From Noviherbaspirillum sp. L7-7A (GTDB lineage: Bacteria; Pseudomonadota; Gammaproteobacteria; Burkholderiales; Burkholderiaceae_D), in contig NZ_JAHQRJ010000001.1 of NCBI RefSeq assembly GCF_019052805.1, positions 1,550,001 through 1,614,000 on the forward strand: a stretch of DNA of 64,000 bases, written 5' to 3'. A program made the position numbers and the translations under genes. The notes below the pieces were generated by a model. The model saw only the letters and a list, made by a program, of their open reading frames with translations, was not told the DNA's origin and did no database searches. This document shows, in pieces, positions 55,193 to 63,926 of the stretch. The stretch's first letter is position 1, and every line of letters starts with the position of its first letter.

Positions 55193-55471
55193 ATGAACTG
55201 GAAGCTACGCGCCGGACAGCGCCTTCGCATGTTGCCGGACGACGAGGAAACGGTTGTCTACAATGACCTTTCAGGCGACACCCATCTGCTGAGCGGCATT
55301 GCGGTCAGCCTGCTGGAACGCCTGCAGCAAGGCCCTGCCAACAGCGACACCCTTGCCGGTTTTCTAGCCAGCGAATGGGAACTTGACGCCGGCATTGTCC
55401 CTGCGGCGCTGACGGAGACACTGCTGGGCGAACTTGCCGCCCTTAGCCTGATCGAGCCTATCCCATCTTGA
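55193..55471 (+). CDS. PqqD-like protein of the HPr-rel-A system
   Basis: A 92-residue PqqD-type winged-helix protein. The core block ETVVYNDLSGDTHLLSGIAVSLLERLQQG matches PqqD/RiPP-recognition-element proteins, which bind a peptide leader and hand it to a modifying enzyme. Its partners here are the HprK-related kinase and a nucleotidyltransferase, the three-gene arrangement known as HPr-rel-A. Its stop overlaps the kinase start (TTGA), so it is coupled. The ligand is unknown; the exported protein upstream is one candidate. Confidence 0.85.
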   Translation: MNWKLRAGQRLRMLPDDEETVVYNDLSGDTHLLSGIAVSLLERLQQGPANSDTLAGFLASEWELDAGIVPAALTETLLGELAALSLIEPIPS

Positions 55472-56385
55472 AGATTTCCGCACTGCCAGACGCCGAATTA
55501 CGGCAGCGCCTGATGGCCGATGGGGTGTACTTTCGTACCGGAACCTTCGTTGCCCACCTGCGCACGCGCCTCGAACAGGTGGCTGCCTCATTCGGCCTGC
55601 TCTACAGCGATTACCCACTGCTCGAAGGCCCTTACGCCGACTTCCATGTCGAGCTCGCGCCGCCGCGCGGCCTGCGTCGCTGGCTCAGGCCGCAGGTGGA
55701 CTTCATCGCGGATGGCCATGCGCCCTTTGCGGCCTTGCCCGCCGGCCAGGCATTTCCCATGTTTGAATGGGGCCTGAACTGGTGCGTCTCCAGCCAGGCC
55801 CAGCATTACCTGATCATTCATGCCGCCGTGGTCGAGAGGAACGGCCACGCCGCCATCCTGCCGGCGCCGCCCGGCTCGGGCAAGAGCACCCTGTGCGCCG
55901 CGCTGATTCATCATGGCTGGCGGCTGCTGTCGGATGAACTGACGCTGATCCGGATCGATGACGCGGCGCTGGTTCCCCTGCCCAGGCCCGTCAGCCTGAA
56001 GAATGCCTCGATCGATGTGATCAAGCGCTACGTGCCGCATGCCACCTTCAGTCCCAGTGTGACGGATACGATCAAGGGTACGGTGGCGCAGATGAAGGCG
56101 CCGAGCGAAAGCATTGAATGCGCCGATCAGGTCGCCGCGCCAGGCTGGATCATCTTTCCGCGTTATGAAGCGGATGCAGCACTGTCGCTGACGCCGGTGC
56201 CGCGCAGCCGCGCTTTCATGCGCGTGGCCGACAATGCCTTCAATTACACCCGGCTCGGTGCCGCCGGGTTTGAAGCACTCAAGGGCGTGGTCGCGCATTC
56301 CGATTGCTACGACTTGCGCTACAGCGTGCTCGATGAAGCGATCGCCGCATTCGACCGGCTGGCCAGCCAGGCAGGCAAGCGGTGA
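55468..56385 (+). CDS. HprK-related kinase A
   Basis: A 305-residue kinase related to the C-terminal P-loop domain of HPr kinase. The Walker A is PAPPGSGKST (132-141), preceded by the conserved LIIHAAVVERNGHAAIL and followed by LLSDELTLIRID, which carries the acidic residues. It lacks the HprK N-terminal domain; instead residues 1-120 form a family-specific part with FHVELAPPRGLRRWLRPQVDF. The HPr serine target motif is not relevant because no HPr gene is nearby. The start is TTG, overlapping the PqqD stop. By homology to kinases of some lasso-peptide clusters it may phosphorylate a protein or peptide; the substrate is unknown. Confidence 0.88.
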   Translation: MKISALPDAELRQRLMADGVYFRTGTFVAHLRTRLEQVAASFGLLYSDYPLLEGPYADFHVELAPPRGLRRWLRPQVDFIADGHAPFAALPAGQAFPMFEWGLNWCVSSQAQHYLIIHAAVVERNGHAAILPAPPGSGKSTLCAALIHHGWRLLSDELTLIRIDDAALVPLPRPVSLKNASIDVIKRYVPHATFSPSVTDTIKGTVAQMKAPSESIECADQVAAPGWIIFPRYEADAALSLTPVPRSRAFMRVADNAFNYTRLGAAGFEALKGVVAHSDCYDLRYSVLDEAIAAFDRLASQAGKR

Positions 56386-57458
56386 AGGCCGCACCTGTCC
56401 TGGTACGGGTCCTGCGCGACCCGGAATGCCTGCGCCACTTGTCTCCGGCGGAATGGGACCTGCTGCTGCGCCAGGCGCGCGCAGCCCAGCTGATTGCGCG
56501 TCTTGCTCTCCTGGCCCAGCGCCATGCGCCCGACGCGATCGCGCCGCAGGTGGCGCCCCATTTCGAGGGCGCCCTGCTGGTGGCCCAGCGCCACCGCGAA
56601 GCGGTGGAGTGGGAAATCACGCAGATCAGGCAGGCGCTTGGCAGCGTCGGGTTGCCGCTGATCCTGCTCAAGGGCGCAGCCTATCTGGCCGCCGGCGTGC
56701 CCGCTGCCAGTGGCCGCAGTTTTGCCGATATCGATATCCTGGTACCGAGGGCGCGCATCAACCAGGCCGAGGCTGCGCTGATGATGCACGGCTGGGCTAC
56801 CAGCCACCATAGCGCCTACGATGACCGCTACTACCGGGCATGGATGCATGAACTGCCGCCGATGCAGCATGGACGGCGCATGACGGTGGTGGATGTGCAC
56901 CATGCCATCCTGCCGATAACGGCTTCCAGCAAACCGGATTCCGCCAGGCTCATTGCCGCCGCCCGTGCGCTGCCCGAGCGGCCTGGTGTGCTGGTGCTGG
57001 CGCCGGTTGACATGGTGATCCACAGCGCCTGCCATCTGTTTCATGAAGAGGAGCTGGAAAAGGGCCTGCGCGACCTGAGTGATCTCGATCTGCTGCTGCG
57101 CGGCTTCGCTGCCCTGCCCGGCTTCTGGTCGGAACTGCTTGCGCGGGCAAGAGAACTGGATCTGGAGCGAGCCGTGTTTTATGCCTTGCACTTTTCCAGC
57201 CGGCTGCTGGGAACGCCGGTACCGATGGCAACGCTGCAGGCGGCGCAACGGTTTGCCCCGGCGCCACCACTGATGCGCTTGATGGATGCGCTGTATGGCC
57301 GGGCTCTGCTGCCGCACCATCCAAGTTGCTACCACGGTTACAGCGCGCTGGCGGGACGCATGCTGTTCGTGCGCGCGCATTGGCTGCGCATGCCGCCGGC
57401 ACTGCTTGCCCGTCACCTTGTGCACAAGGCCGTGGTTGCCTTCAAGGGGGAAGATTAA
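56382..57458 (+). CDS. Nucleotidyltransferase-fold protein of the HPr-rel-A system
   Basis: A 358-residue protein of the NTP_transf_5 type. The nucleotidyltransferase signature is LPLILLKGAAYLAAG followed by GRSFADIDILV, with the metal-binding aspartates at 116 and 118. C-terminal helices include HSACHLFHEEELEKGLRDLSDLDLLLR, typical of the family. It starts at GTG, overlapping the kinase stop as GTGA. It is the third member of the PqqD-kinase-nucleotidyltransferase set. The reaction (adenylylation or other NMP transfer) and target are unknown. Confidence 0.86.
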   Translation: MKAAPVLVRVLRDPECLRHLSPAEWDLLLRQARAAQLIARLALLAQRHAPDAIAPQVAPHFEGALLVAQRHREAVEWEITQIRQALGSVGLPLILLKGAAYLAAGVPAASGRSFADIDILVPRARINQAEAALMMHGWATSHHSAYDDRYYRAWMHELPPMQHGRRMTVVDVHHAILPITASSKPDSARLIAAARALPERPGVLVLAPVDMVIHSACHLFHEEELEKGLRDLSDLDLLLRGFAALPGFWSELLARARELDLERAVFYALHFSSRLLGTPVPMATLQAAQRFAPAPPLMRLMDALYGRALLPHHPSCYHGYSALAGRMLFVRAHWLRMPPALLARHLVHKAVVAFKGED

Positions 57459-57835
57459 GGAATCTTCTCAATCGCCTTGGCTTGCGGGCAGCAGCTGCAT
57501 ACACTGAGCGCCCACTGAGCGCCCACTGAGCGCGCCTTGTCGTTTCTTAATCCGCAGCGACGTGGTCCATTGCAAGGGCACTAGCTGGATGATCCCTCTT
57601 GACTGATCACGTTGGAACAGCATGAAACTGATTTTTACGCGGACTCAATTATTCGGTTTGCATCAATATTCTGCAATTTGAGCAATGCTATACTCCCTAT
57701 CAACATTTCCTAATTGCATCATTTTTGTAAGAAACCTCTTTGTCTTTACTGGTTCTGGCATTCTCACCGGCGCACTTGCATGCAAAGGTTTCCATGCGAT
57801 GCATACGCGACTCCTCTATATTTGACCTGGCCACA
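57459..57835. other. Intergenic region with short tandem repeat
   Basis: About 375 bases after the nucleotidyltransferase. It contains three copies of an 11-base repeat (57502-57534), then an AT-rich stretch before the glycosyltransferase-like gene. An open frame from a TTG at 57740 runs in frame into that gene, but has no ribosome-binding site. Confidence 0.5.
57502..57534 (+). repeat. 11-bp tandem repeat, three copies
   Basis: CACTGAGCGCC occurs three times in direct tandem (the third copy ends CG). It is in the gap following the HPr-rel-A cassette. Too short and few to be a CRISPR; possibly slippage-prone. Confidence 0.75.
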
Positions 57836-58780
57836 ATGTCCCTCATTTCCAAAATACAGCAGCGCCTGAGAAGAGATTACTACCGCTGGCTGCATCAGAA
57901 AGCCAGCCGTGGCATCCTGGACACGCCGCCGCTCAAACCTGGCGCTCTGCCGTTCACGCTGCTGTCCATGGTGCAGAAGCGCGACGTGCTGGCCTACCTG
58001 GTTGCCCTGAAGTCCTTTGCCGCATTTGCCTGTCCGCAGCGGGTGGTGGTTGTGTGCGACCCGAGCATCGATGAGGCAGATCGCACGATACTGCTGTCCC
58101 ATGTGCCGCATATCGAGCTGCGCGCCGCCGACGAGTTCACTCATCCCGATATTCCGCGTGGCGGCACCTGGGAGCGATTGCTGGCGATCTGCGATTATGC
58201 GCGCGATGCCTATGTCGTCCAGCTCGACGCCGACACTGTCACTGTCGATCGGCCGCATGAAGTCCTGCAGGCCATTTCGCGCCGTGTCGGCTTCGTGCTC
58301 GGCGAAGCGCCGAAACAGACGCTCATCACGCTCAGCACCACCAGTGCGAATGCCCAGGCCGATCCGGATGGGCAAAAGCATATCCAGGGCTATTCCGAAG
58401 CCTGCATGTCGCAAGTTGGCCTGCCGGCTGATGCGCTTTACGTTCGCGGCTGCTCGGGCTTTACCGGCTTTCCTCCTTCGGCCAGCATGCGTGAAGACCT
58501 TGTCCAATTTTCCAACTGCATGTCACGCAAGATAGGCATGGAGCGCTGGTCGGCCTGGGGCACCGAGCAGATCACCTCGAATTACCTGGTGGCCAATGCG
58601 GCCGGCACCCAGGTGCTGCCTTATCCGGCGTACGGCACACCCGACGTGATGAACAGCAGCACGGTCTTCATTCACTTCATTGGCTCGCTGCGCTTTGTCA
58701 GCGACCGCTACGAAAAGACCTCGCGCAAGGTGATCGGGCAGATGAAGGAATCGGCCCTGCTGCCCAGCCTGACTTCCTGA
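57836..58780 (+). CDS. Putative glycosyltransferase-like protein of the EPS cluster
   Basis: A 314-residue protein with GT-A-like signs: FTLLSMVQKRDVLAYLVALKSF and AYVVQLDADTVTVDRP (a DXD motif following a hydrophobic strand). The fold suggests a sugar transferase that uses a metal-bound nucleotide sugar, but I do not recognise a specific family. The late block ITSNYLVANAAGTQVLPYPAYG is not one I can place. I start at the ATG at 57836, which fits the family-like beginning; the open frame from TTG 57740 lacks support. It lies between the HPr-rel-A cassette and the flippase, so a role in the same surface glycan is likely. Confidence 0.65.
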   Translation: MSLISKIQQRLRRDYYRWLHQKASRGILDTPPLKPGALPFTLLSMVQKRDVLAYLVALKSFAAFACPQRVVVVCDPSIDEADRTILLSHVPHIELRAADEFTHPDIPRGGTWERLLAICDYARDAYVVQLDADTVTVDRPHEVLQAISRRVGFVLGEAPKQTLITLSTTSANAQADPDGQKHIQGYSEACMSQVGLPADALYVRGCSGFTGFPPSASMREDLVQFSNCMSRKIGMERWSAWGTEQITSNYLVANAAGTQVLPYPAYGTPDVMNSSTVFIHFIGSLRFVSDRYEKTSRKVIGQMKESALLPSLTS

Positions 58781-58814
58781 CCCCTTTTTTTCTGAAAAAG
58801 TACACCGCTTCCTC

Positions 58815-60257
58815 ATGGCCAACCTTCGCCGCTCCCTGGTAATCAACTTCTTCTCGTCCACGGGAGCGACGATCGTGCAGTTTATCGTCAGTCTCCTGCT
58901 GGCGCGCATGCTCAGCCCGGCCGAGATCGGGGTTTTCTCGATGACGGTGGTGTTCGTCAACATTGCCCATATCTTCCGCGACTTCGGCGTCGGCACCTAT
59001 CTGCAGCGCGAGCCGGAGCTGACGGAAGAGCGGATGCGCGCCGCCATCGGCGTGATGTTCACCACTTCCTGGCTGATCGCCGCTGCGCTGTTCTTCGCCA
59101 GCGGCGCCATCAGCCGATGGTTCGACGAGCCGGCCATGCTGCCCGTCATGCAGGTCCTTGCCATCGGCTTCATCTTCATTCCGTTCGGCTCGATTACCCA
59201 TTCGATGCTCACGCGAGAATTCGCCGCCGGCAAGCAGGCGATCGTCAATGTGGTCGGCACTGCGACCTTCGCGGTGACATGCCTGGGTCTGGCAGCCCTT
59301 GGTTTTGGCACCATGAGCATGGCCTGGGCCAACCTTGCCAACATCATTGCCTGCGCCATCGCCTACATCCCACTGCGCCCCGCGATCCTGCCGTGGCTGC
59401 CCAGCTTTCGCAAATGGCGTCATGTGATGCATTTCGGCGTCGGGTCGCTGCTGTCCAATTGCCTTGGCTCGATCAACAACGCGCTGCCCGACATCCTGCT
59501 CGGCAAGCTTGGCAACGCCACCCTGGTCGGCCTGTTCAGCCGCGCCAGCTCGACCGTGTCGATCTTTGCCTACGTGGCCGGCAGCACCGTCAACTACGGC
59601 TCGCTTTCCTACATCTCGCAGGCGCACCACAGGAATGAGCCGCTGGGCCCGCTGATCAATCGCGCCACCAGCCTGCTGACCGGTGTGGGCTGGACCGCCC
59701 TTGCGCTGACCTATGTGTTCAGCAAGGAAATCATCGTCACGCTGTACGGCGAGAAATGGATGCCTGCCGTACCCGCGATCGATGCGCTGCTGCTTGCTTC
59801 TGCGGTCGGCATGATGTTCAACTACACCTCGACGGCACTGACCGCCATCGGCCGGCCCTATCTGTCAGCCACGCCCATCATCGCCATGCTGGCCACGCGT
59901 ATCGTGTTCGGGTATGTGCTGTTCAAAGGGGATATCGAGAGTTTTTCCTGGTCGATCTGTTCGGCCACTCTGGTTGCCGCGCCAGTCATGATTTATCAGC
60001 ACTATGCCTACCTGGGCCACCGCTTCAGCACCATGCTGGTCGCCCTGTGGCCGAGCGCAGCGGTAGCCTTGACCTGCCTGGCCGCAGCACTGATGTTCAA
60101 GGCCATCCTGCCGGCCTCGCTGCCGCCCATGGCCGTGTTGCTGATACTGGCGCTTCCGCTGGCAAGCGTCTGGTACGTGGCGCTGCGCCTCACCGGACAT
60201 CCGCTGTCGGCCGAACTGCACCACGTCGCCAATGGCCTCAAAGCGCGGCTCGCCTGA
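58815..60257 (+). CDS. MOP-superfamily oligosaccharide flippase (Wzx/WzxC-like)
   Basis: A 480-residue polytopic protein with about 12-14 membrane helices. The N-terminus NFFSSTGATIVQFIVSLLLARMLSPAEIGVFSMTVVF is the typical polysaccharide-exporter opening; FRDFGVGTYLQRE and YISQAHHRNEPLG are further family-like stretches. It would move the lipid-linked EPS repeat across the inner membrane. It lies between glycosyltransferase genes, as expected for a Wzx/Wzy-type cluster, though no Wzy polymerase is seen in the window. Spacing to the previous gene is 34 bases. Confidence 0.9.
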   Translation: MANLRRSLVINFFSSTGATIVQFIVSLLLARMLSPAEIGVFSMTVVFVNIAHIFRDFGVGTYLQREPELTEERMRAAIGVMFTTSWLIAAALFFASGAISRWFDEPAMLPVMQVLAIGFIFIPFGSITHSMLTREFAAGKQAIVNVVGTATFAVTCLGLAALGFGTMSMAWANLANIIACAIAYIPLRPAILPWLPSFRKWRHVMHFGVGSLLSNCLGSINNALPDILLGKLGNATLVGLFSRASSTVSIFAYVAGSTVNYGSLSYISQAHHRNEPLGPLINRATSLLTGVGWTALALTYVFSKEIIVTLYGEKWMPAVPAIDALLLASAVGMMFNYTSTALTAIGRPYLSATPIIAMLATRIVFGYVLFKGDIESFSWSICSATLVAAPVMIYQHYAYLGHRFSTMLVALWPSAAVALTCLAAALMFKAILPASLPPMAVLLILALPLASVWYVALRLTGHPLSAELHHVANGLKARLA

Positions 60258-60339
60258 CCGGGCGCGCTGCGCCGCCTCGTCTTTTTGAAACGGGCCGCCC
60301 GCAACGGCTGGACCCGGCTATTTTTGGAGAATCCCTATC

Positions 60340-61377
60340 GTGATGCCCACCAACCCGCCCGTGCATAACGATGCGGCGCCAGGCAGGCAGACTATCCTGA
60401 TCAGCATCCTGAACTGGAATTCCGCCGCCGTGACGCTGGAGTGCGTCCAGTCGCTGCTTGCGCTACGACCCAGCGCCGCCTATGAGGCATCGATCGTGGT
60501 AATCGACAACGGTTCAGCCGCGGAGGACTACCAGTTGCTGCGGCAAGGAATCGATGCCAGCCGCGTCACCTTGCTGCGGCAGGATACCAACCTGGGTTTT
60601 GCAGGCGGCCATAACATCGCCATGCGCATGGCGCTGGCGCAGGAAAAAGACTTCATCTGGCTGGTCAACAGCGATGCCGTGATCGACCCCGACTGTCTGG
60701 AGAAGCTGGTAGCGCTGATGCAGGCCCATCCCGACTGCGGCGCAACCTCACCCGTGATTGTCGCCCTTGATGACGACCAGGAAATCGATTTCTGCGGCGC
60801 CCGCCACGACTGGCCGCGTCTTGAAACGGCACGTCCCGAGGGCATCGCCCAGGCGCGTGCCTGGGAAGCCGAGCATGCCGCCACCATGTGGGTGGCGGGC
60901 ACCGTGGTGCTGTACCGGGTAGCGGCGCTGCGACAGGTCGGGGTCCTGGACGAGGAAATGTTTGCCTACTACGAAGACACCGATATCGGCGCCCGCCTCT
61001 CACAGGCGGGATGGCGCAGCCTGGTGGCCTTCGAGGCGCGCGCCCGCCACCTGCGCTACCCCTATGACCTGTTGCACCGGCCACCGTATTACTTCTACCT
61101 GATGACGCGCAACGGCATTCTGTTCTGGAGCCGGCACACCCCAGCCGCCCACCGCGGCCGCCTGCGGCTGCGGCTGCTCGACCGCTCACTGTTCCTAGCC
61201 AATATCCTGATGTCGAAGTCACAGACGGAGAAGGCGCGTGCCTGCATGCTCGGCGCTCTGGATGGCATGCGGGGCCGGGGCGGCCCGCCGCGCCTGGAGC
61301 GGCGCGTGCCGCGGCTGGTCGAGCTGCTGCGCAAGGTGCTGCTGGTCCAGCACGCCCGGCACATGGCGTCCAAGTAG
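60340..61377 (+). CDS. GT2 family glycosyltransferase, rhamnosyltransferase-like
   Basis: A 345-residue GT2. Blocks are ILISILNWNSAAVTLECVQSLL, VVIDNGSAAED, DTNLGFAGGHNIAMRMAL and the DXD-like WLVNSDAVIDPDCLEKLV, then MWVAGTVVLYRVAALRQVGVLDEEMFAYYEDTDIGARLSQAGW. The NLGFAGGHN and YYEDTD blocks are typical of rhamnosyltransferases, but the donor is not proved. The start may be GTG at 60340 (9 bases after GGAGA) or ATG at 60343. It is part of the EPS glycosyltransferase series with the next gene, which follows after 58 bases. Confidence 0.9.
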   Translation: MMPTNPPVHNDAAPGRQTILISILNWNSAAVTLECVQSLLALRPSAAYEASIVVIDNGSAAEDYQLLRQGIDASRVTLLRQDTNLGFAGGHNIAMRMALAQEKDFIWLVNSDAVIDPDCLEKLVALMQAHPDCGATSPVIVALDDDQEIDFCGARHDWPRLETARPEGIAQARAWEAEHAATMWVAGTVVLYRVAALRQVGVLDEEMFAYYEDTDIGARLSQAGWRSLVAFEARARHLRYPYDLLHRPPYYFYLMTRNGILFWSRHTPAAHRGRLRLRLLDRSLFLANILMSKSQTEKARACMLGALDGMRGRGGPPRLERRVPRLVELLRKVLLVQHARHMASK

Positions 61378-61435
61378 CCGCAGAGGCCCGCGGCAACGCA
61401 ATCCGAAATCCAAAGGCAATACGAGAGGTGTACCG

Positions 61436-62731
61436 ATGACACGAAAGAAACTACTGATCCTGACGCAAACCCTGCCGGCACTGGGCGGCCAGGGTACGGC
61501 CATGCGGCTGGGTAATATGCTGGAAGCACTGGCGCGCCACTTCGACATCACGATGATCTGCGTGTCGGTGGACCGCCCTACTCATCCGGAGATCCTCGCC
61601 GAACGCTGGAAGCAGCTTTGCAGCCGCGCCATCTTCTTCAATGTGGCCGACGAGGGCGAGCCATTGCGCCAACGGCAACGCAACACCCTCACCAGGCTGA
61701 TGAATCCGCATCCCAAGCTGCTGTCGACCTGGCCGGTGGAGCACATCATGAGTCGGCTGTCCCAGTTCCGCAGCGAGCATTTTGATGCGGTGCTGGTATC
61801 GCGCATCCGCCTGATGCCGCTGTGGCGCGCGATGCAGGCACAGCTTGGCGTCCGGGCCGACCGCAGGATTCTCGACCTTGACGACATCGAGTCGCGTTCA
61901 CAGGCGCTGCAGGTCAATATGCTGGGTGTATCCCACCTGGGCAGGATGGGCTATGTACTGGAGTGGCTGGAGGCCAAAAAGCTGGCACGCGAGGAAGCCC
62001 GCGCCTTCAGCGAGATGGAACAGGTGCTGTTGTGCTCGCCTGAAGACAAGGCGCTGCTCGCACAGCGTTTCAGCGAGCGGCAGATCGGCGTGATTCCCAA
62101 CACGATCCGTGTGCCGGCCCAGCTTCCCGCGCGCCAGCCGCGTGCGCCGCTGCAACTGCTGTTTGTCGGCACGCTCAACTATCCACCCAACGAAAACGCG
62201 GTGAAGTGGCTGACGGAAGAGATCATCCCGGCCATTCGCAAGCAGGTCGGCCCGGACAATGCGGTCCTCACCGTGATCGGCCGCGGTCCGACGGAGTGGA
62301 TGAAACAGCAGGCAGCGGCCGGCGCCTTCGTGTTGCATGGCGATGTGCCCGATGTCGCTCCCTACTACGAAGCATGCGACGCGGTGCTTGTGCCGATCCG
62401 CGCGGGCGGCGGCACGCGCATCAAGATACTGGAAGCCTTTGGTTATGGCCGTGTCGTGATTTCCACGACGCTGGGCGCCGAAGGGATCGCAGCCGGGTAT
62501 GGCAGCGAGCTGCTGATTGCCAACAGCCCCGACGAGTTTGCCGAAGCAAGCGGCCGGCTACTGCAGGAACCTGAACTGGCGCAACGGCTGATCGCCCATG
62601 GACGGCGAAGGGTGATGGAGCGCTATTCGATGGGAGCCTGTGAAGAGGCCGTCGACGCCATCTTCCTGCCCACCATGGCAGGTCAGGCTCCCACTGGCCT
62701 GCAGGAAGCGCAGGCAACGCCGACAAGTTAG
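61436..62731 (+). CDS. GT4-type glycosyltransferase (GT-B fold)
   Basis: A 431-residue GT-B enzyme. The N-terminal part opens with LLILTQTLPALGGQGTAMRLGNMLEAL; the C-terminal Rossmann part has LFVGTLNYPPNENAVKWL, VIGRGPTEWMK, LHGDVPDVAPYYEACDAVLVPIRAGGGTRIKILEAFGYGRVVISTTLGAEGI, the donor-sugar-phosphate site of GT4 enzymes. Methionine at 61436 has GAGAGG 7 bases upstream; the longer frame overlaps the previous gene and is a shadow. The gene ends at a strong terminator. Sugar specificity cannot be read from the sequence. Confidence 0.9.
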   Translation: MTRKKLLILTQTLPALGGQGTAMRLGNMLEALARHFDITMICVSVDRPTHPEILAERWKQLCSRAIFFNVADEGEPLRQRQRNTLTRLMNPHPKLLSTWPVEHIMSRLSQFRSEHFDAVLVSRIRLMPLWRAMQAQLGVRADRRILDLDDIESRSQALQVNMLGVSHLGRMGYVLEWLEAKKLAREEARAFSEMEQVLLCSPEDKALLAQRFSERQIGVIPNTIRVPAQLPARQPRAPLQLLFVGTLNYPPNENAVKWLTEEIIPAIRKQVGPDNAVLTVIGRGPTEWMKQQAAAGAFVLHGDVPDVAPYYEACDAVLVPIRAGGGTRIKILEAFGYGRVVISTTLGAEGIAAGYGSELLIANSPDEFAEASGRLLQEPELAQRLIAHGRRRVMERYSMGACEEAVDAIFLPTMAGQAPTGLQEAQATPTS

Positions 62732-62773
62732 TTGGCAGGCTGACCGCGTTCCCACTGACGAATCGATCGACAC

Positions 62774-62808
62774 AAGGCGCCGGGCATGCATCTGCAGCCC
62801 GGCGCCTT
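62774..62808 (+). terminator. Intrinsic terminator after the GT4 gene
   Basis: A perfect 12-bp GC-rich stem (AAGGCGCCGGGC / GCCCGGCGCCTT) with an 11-base loop is followed by TGCATT. It lies between the convergent GT4 and GT2 genes. Confidence 0.75.
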
Positions 62809-62856
62809 TGCATTGCGGAGCCTTAGTGGATGATGGGCTGATCGGGGTCAGCAGCG

Positions 62857-63834
62857 TCAGGCGCCGTCGCGGCCGGATTGGCTCAGGCGCCACACCACGT
62901 CCCGCACCATCGGCGGACAGGCCGTGATGGCGCGCTTGATCTGAAACTTCGGATCGGTGGGCAGGCTCGCAAACTCGGCCGCGGTTTCCTTCGCCGAAGA
63001 AAAATCCCCGCGGGCATAGGCAATATCAAATGCCTGCCGCCGGCGCTGATCAATCACCGCTTGCACCTGCTGGCGATGCTGCGCGGCGCCGGGATGCGTC
63101 CGCAGCGAATGTTCAAGGATGCGGATTTCTCCTTGCAGCATGCGCAAGGTATCGCGGGAATCATTGCTGTCGTGCTTTCGTACGCGCACCAGCGGCACGG
63201 TCAGGTAGCCAAGCCGGCCATGACAGATTGCCCTCAGCAGGAACTCGAAGTCCTCGCCGCCAACGCGGTTGAAGCGCGCATCGTAACCCCCGACCGCTTC
63301 ATAGAAGCGCTTGCTGAATGCGCTTCCGGAGGGGAAGAAAGGCTGATAGCGGAGGACGCGCCGGTACAGTTCCGGAATGTCGACGCAATAATCATCGCCG
63401 CATCTGGCGCCTTCCAGAAAGCCGGCCGGCGCCTGCGCCAGCTTGTCCGGATGATCCCCTTCGATGGTGAAGGGAATGAAATTGCTGTACCAGATATCGA
63501 TTTCGGGCTGGGCGGCCATTGCCCTGCGCATGCTTGCGCAGAATGCCGGATGAAGCAGGTCATCCGAGTCACACAGCACAACGTGGGAAGAACGGCTCGC
63601 GGCAACGCCGCTGTTGCGGGCTTTCTGGACGCCGACATTGGCGGAAGCAATTACCGTGATACGGTCGCCATATTTTTCCAGATGGCTGAGCGTGTCGTCC
63701 GTTGAACCATCGTCGACGACGATGATCTCGTCGAACGGCGTTTCCTGATGCAGAGCGGAGGCAATGGTCTCATCGATCAGATGGCCACGGTTATAGCTTG
63801 GAATGACAAGGGATAGCGTTTGCAGCAGAGACAT
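62857..63834 (-). CDS. GT2 family glycosyltransferase (GC-rich paralogue of the 20944 gene)
   Basis: A 325-residue GT-A enzyme: LVIPSYNRGHLIDETIASAL, IIVVDDGSTDDT, RNSGVAASRSSHVVLCDSDDLL (DXD) and GGEDFEFLLRA. It aligns end to end with the GT2 at 20944-21927, including the C-terminal part. That part reads RMLQGEIRILEHSL here and RQLLGEVIVLEHAL there. The two therefore share descent, but this one has host-like GC-rich codons. It is convergent with the GT4 gene. The transferred sugar is unknown. Confidence 0.9.
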   Translation of the reverse strand: MSLLQTLSLVIPSYNRGHLIDETIASALHQETPFDEIIVVDDGSTDDTLSHLEKYGDRITVIASANVGVQKARNSGVAASRSSHVVLCDSDDLLHPAFCASMRRAMAAQPEIDIWYSNFIPFTIEGDHPDKLAQAPAGFLEGARCGDDYCVDIPELYRRVLRYQPFFPSGSAFSKRFYEAVGGYDARFNRVGGEDFEFLLRAICHGRLGYLTVPLVRVRKHDSNDSRDTLRMLQGEIRILEHSLRTHPGAAQHRQQVQAVIDQRRRQAFDIAYARGDFSSAKETAAEFASLPTDPKFQIKRAITACPPMVRDVVWRLSQSGRDGA

Positions 63835-63926
63835 GGCGGATCTTTCGTATTGTAAAGATGAAGCGCCGTCTACCTGGGCACAGGCAACGTGAGCTTGCCT
63901 CTGCCATACCCTCCCCCTGCAACGCG

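Noticed and set aside
57502-57534. CRISPR array
   Set aside because: The repeats are 11 bases, directly adjacent, without spacers, and no cas gene is nearby.
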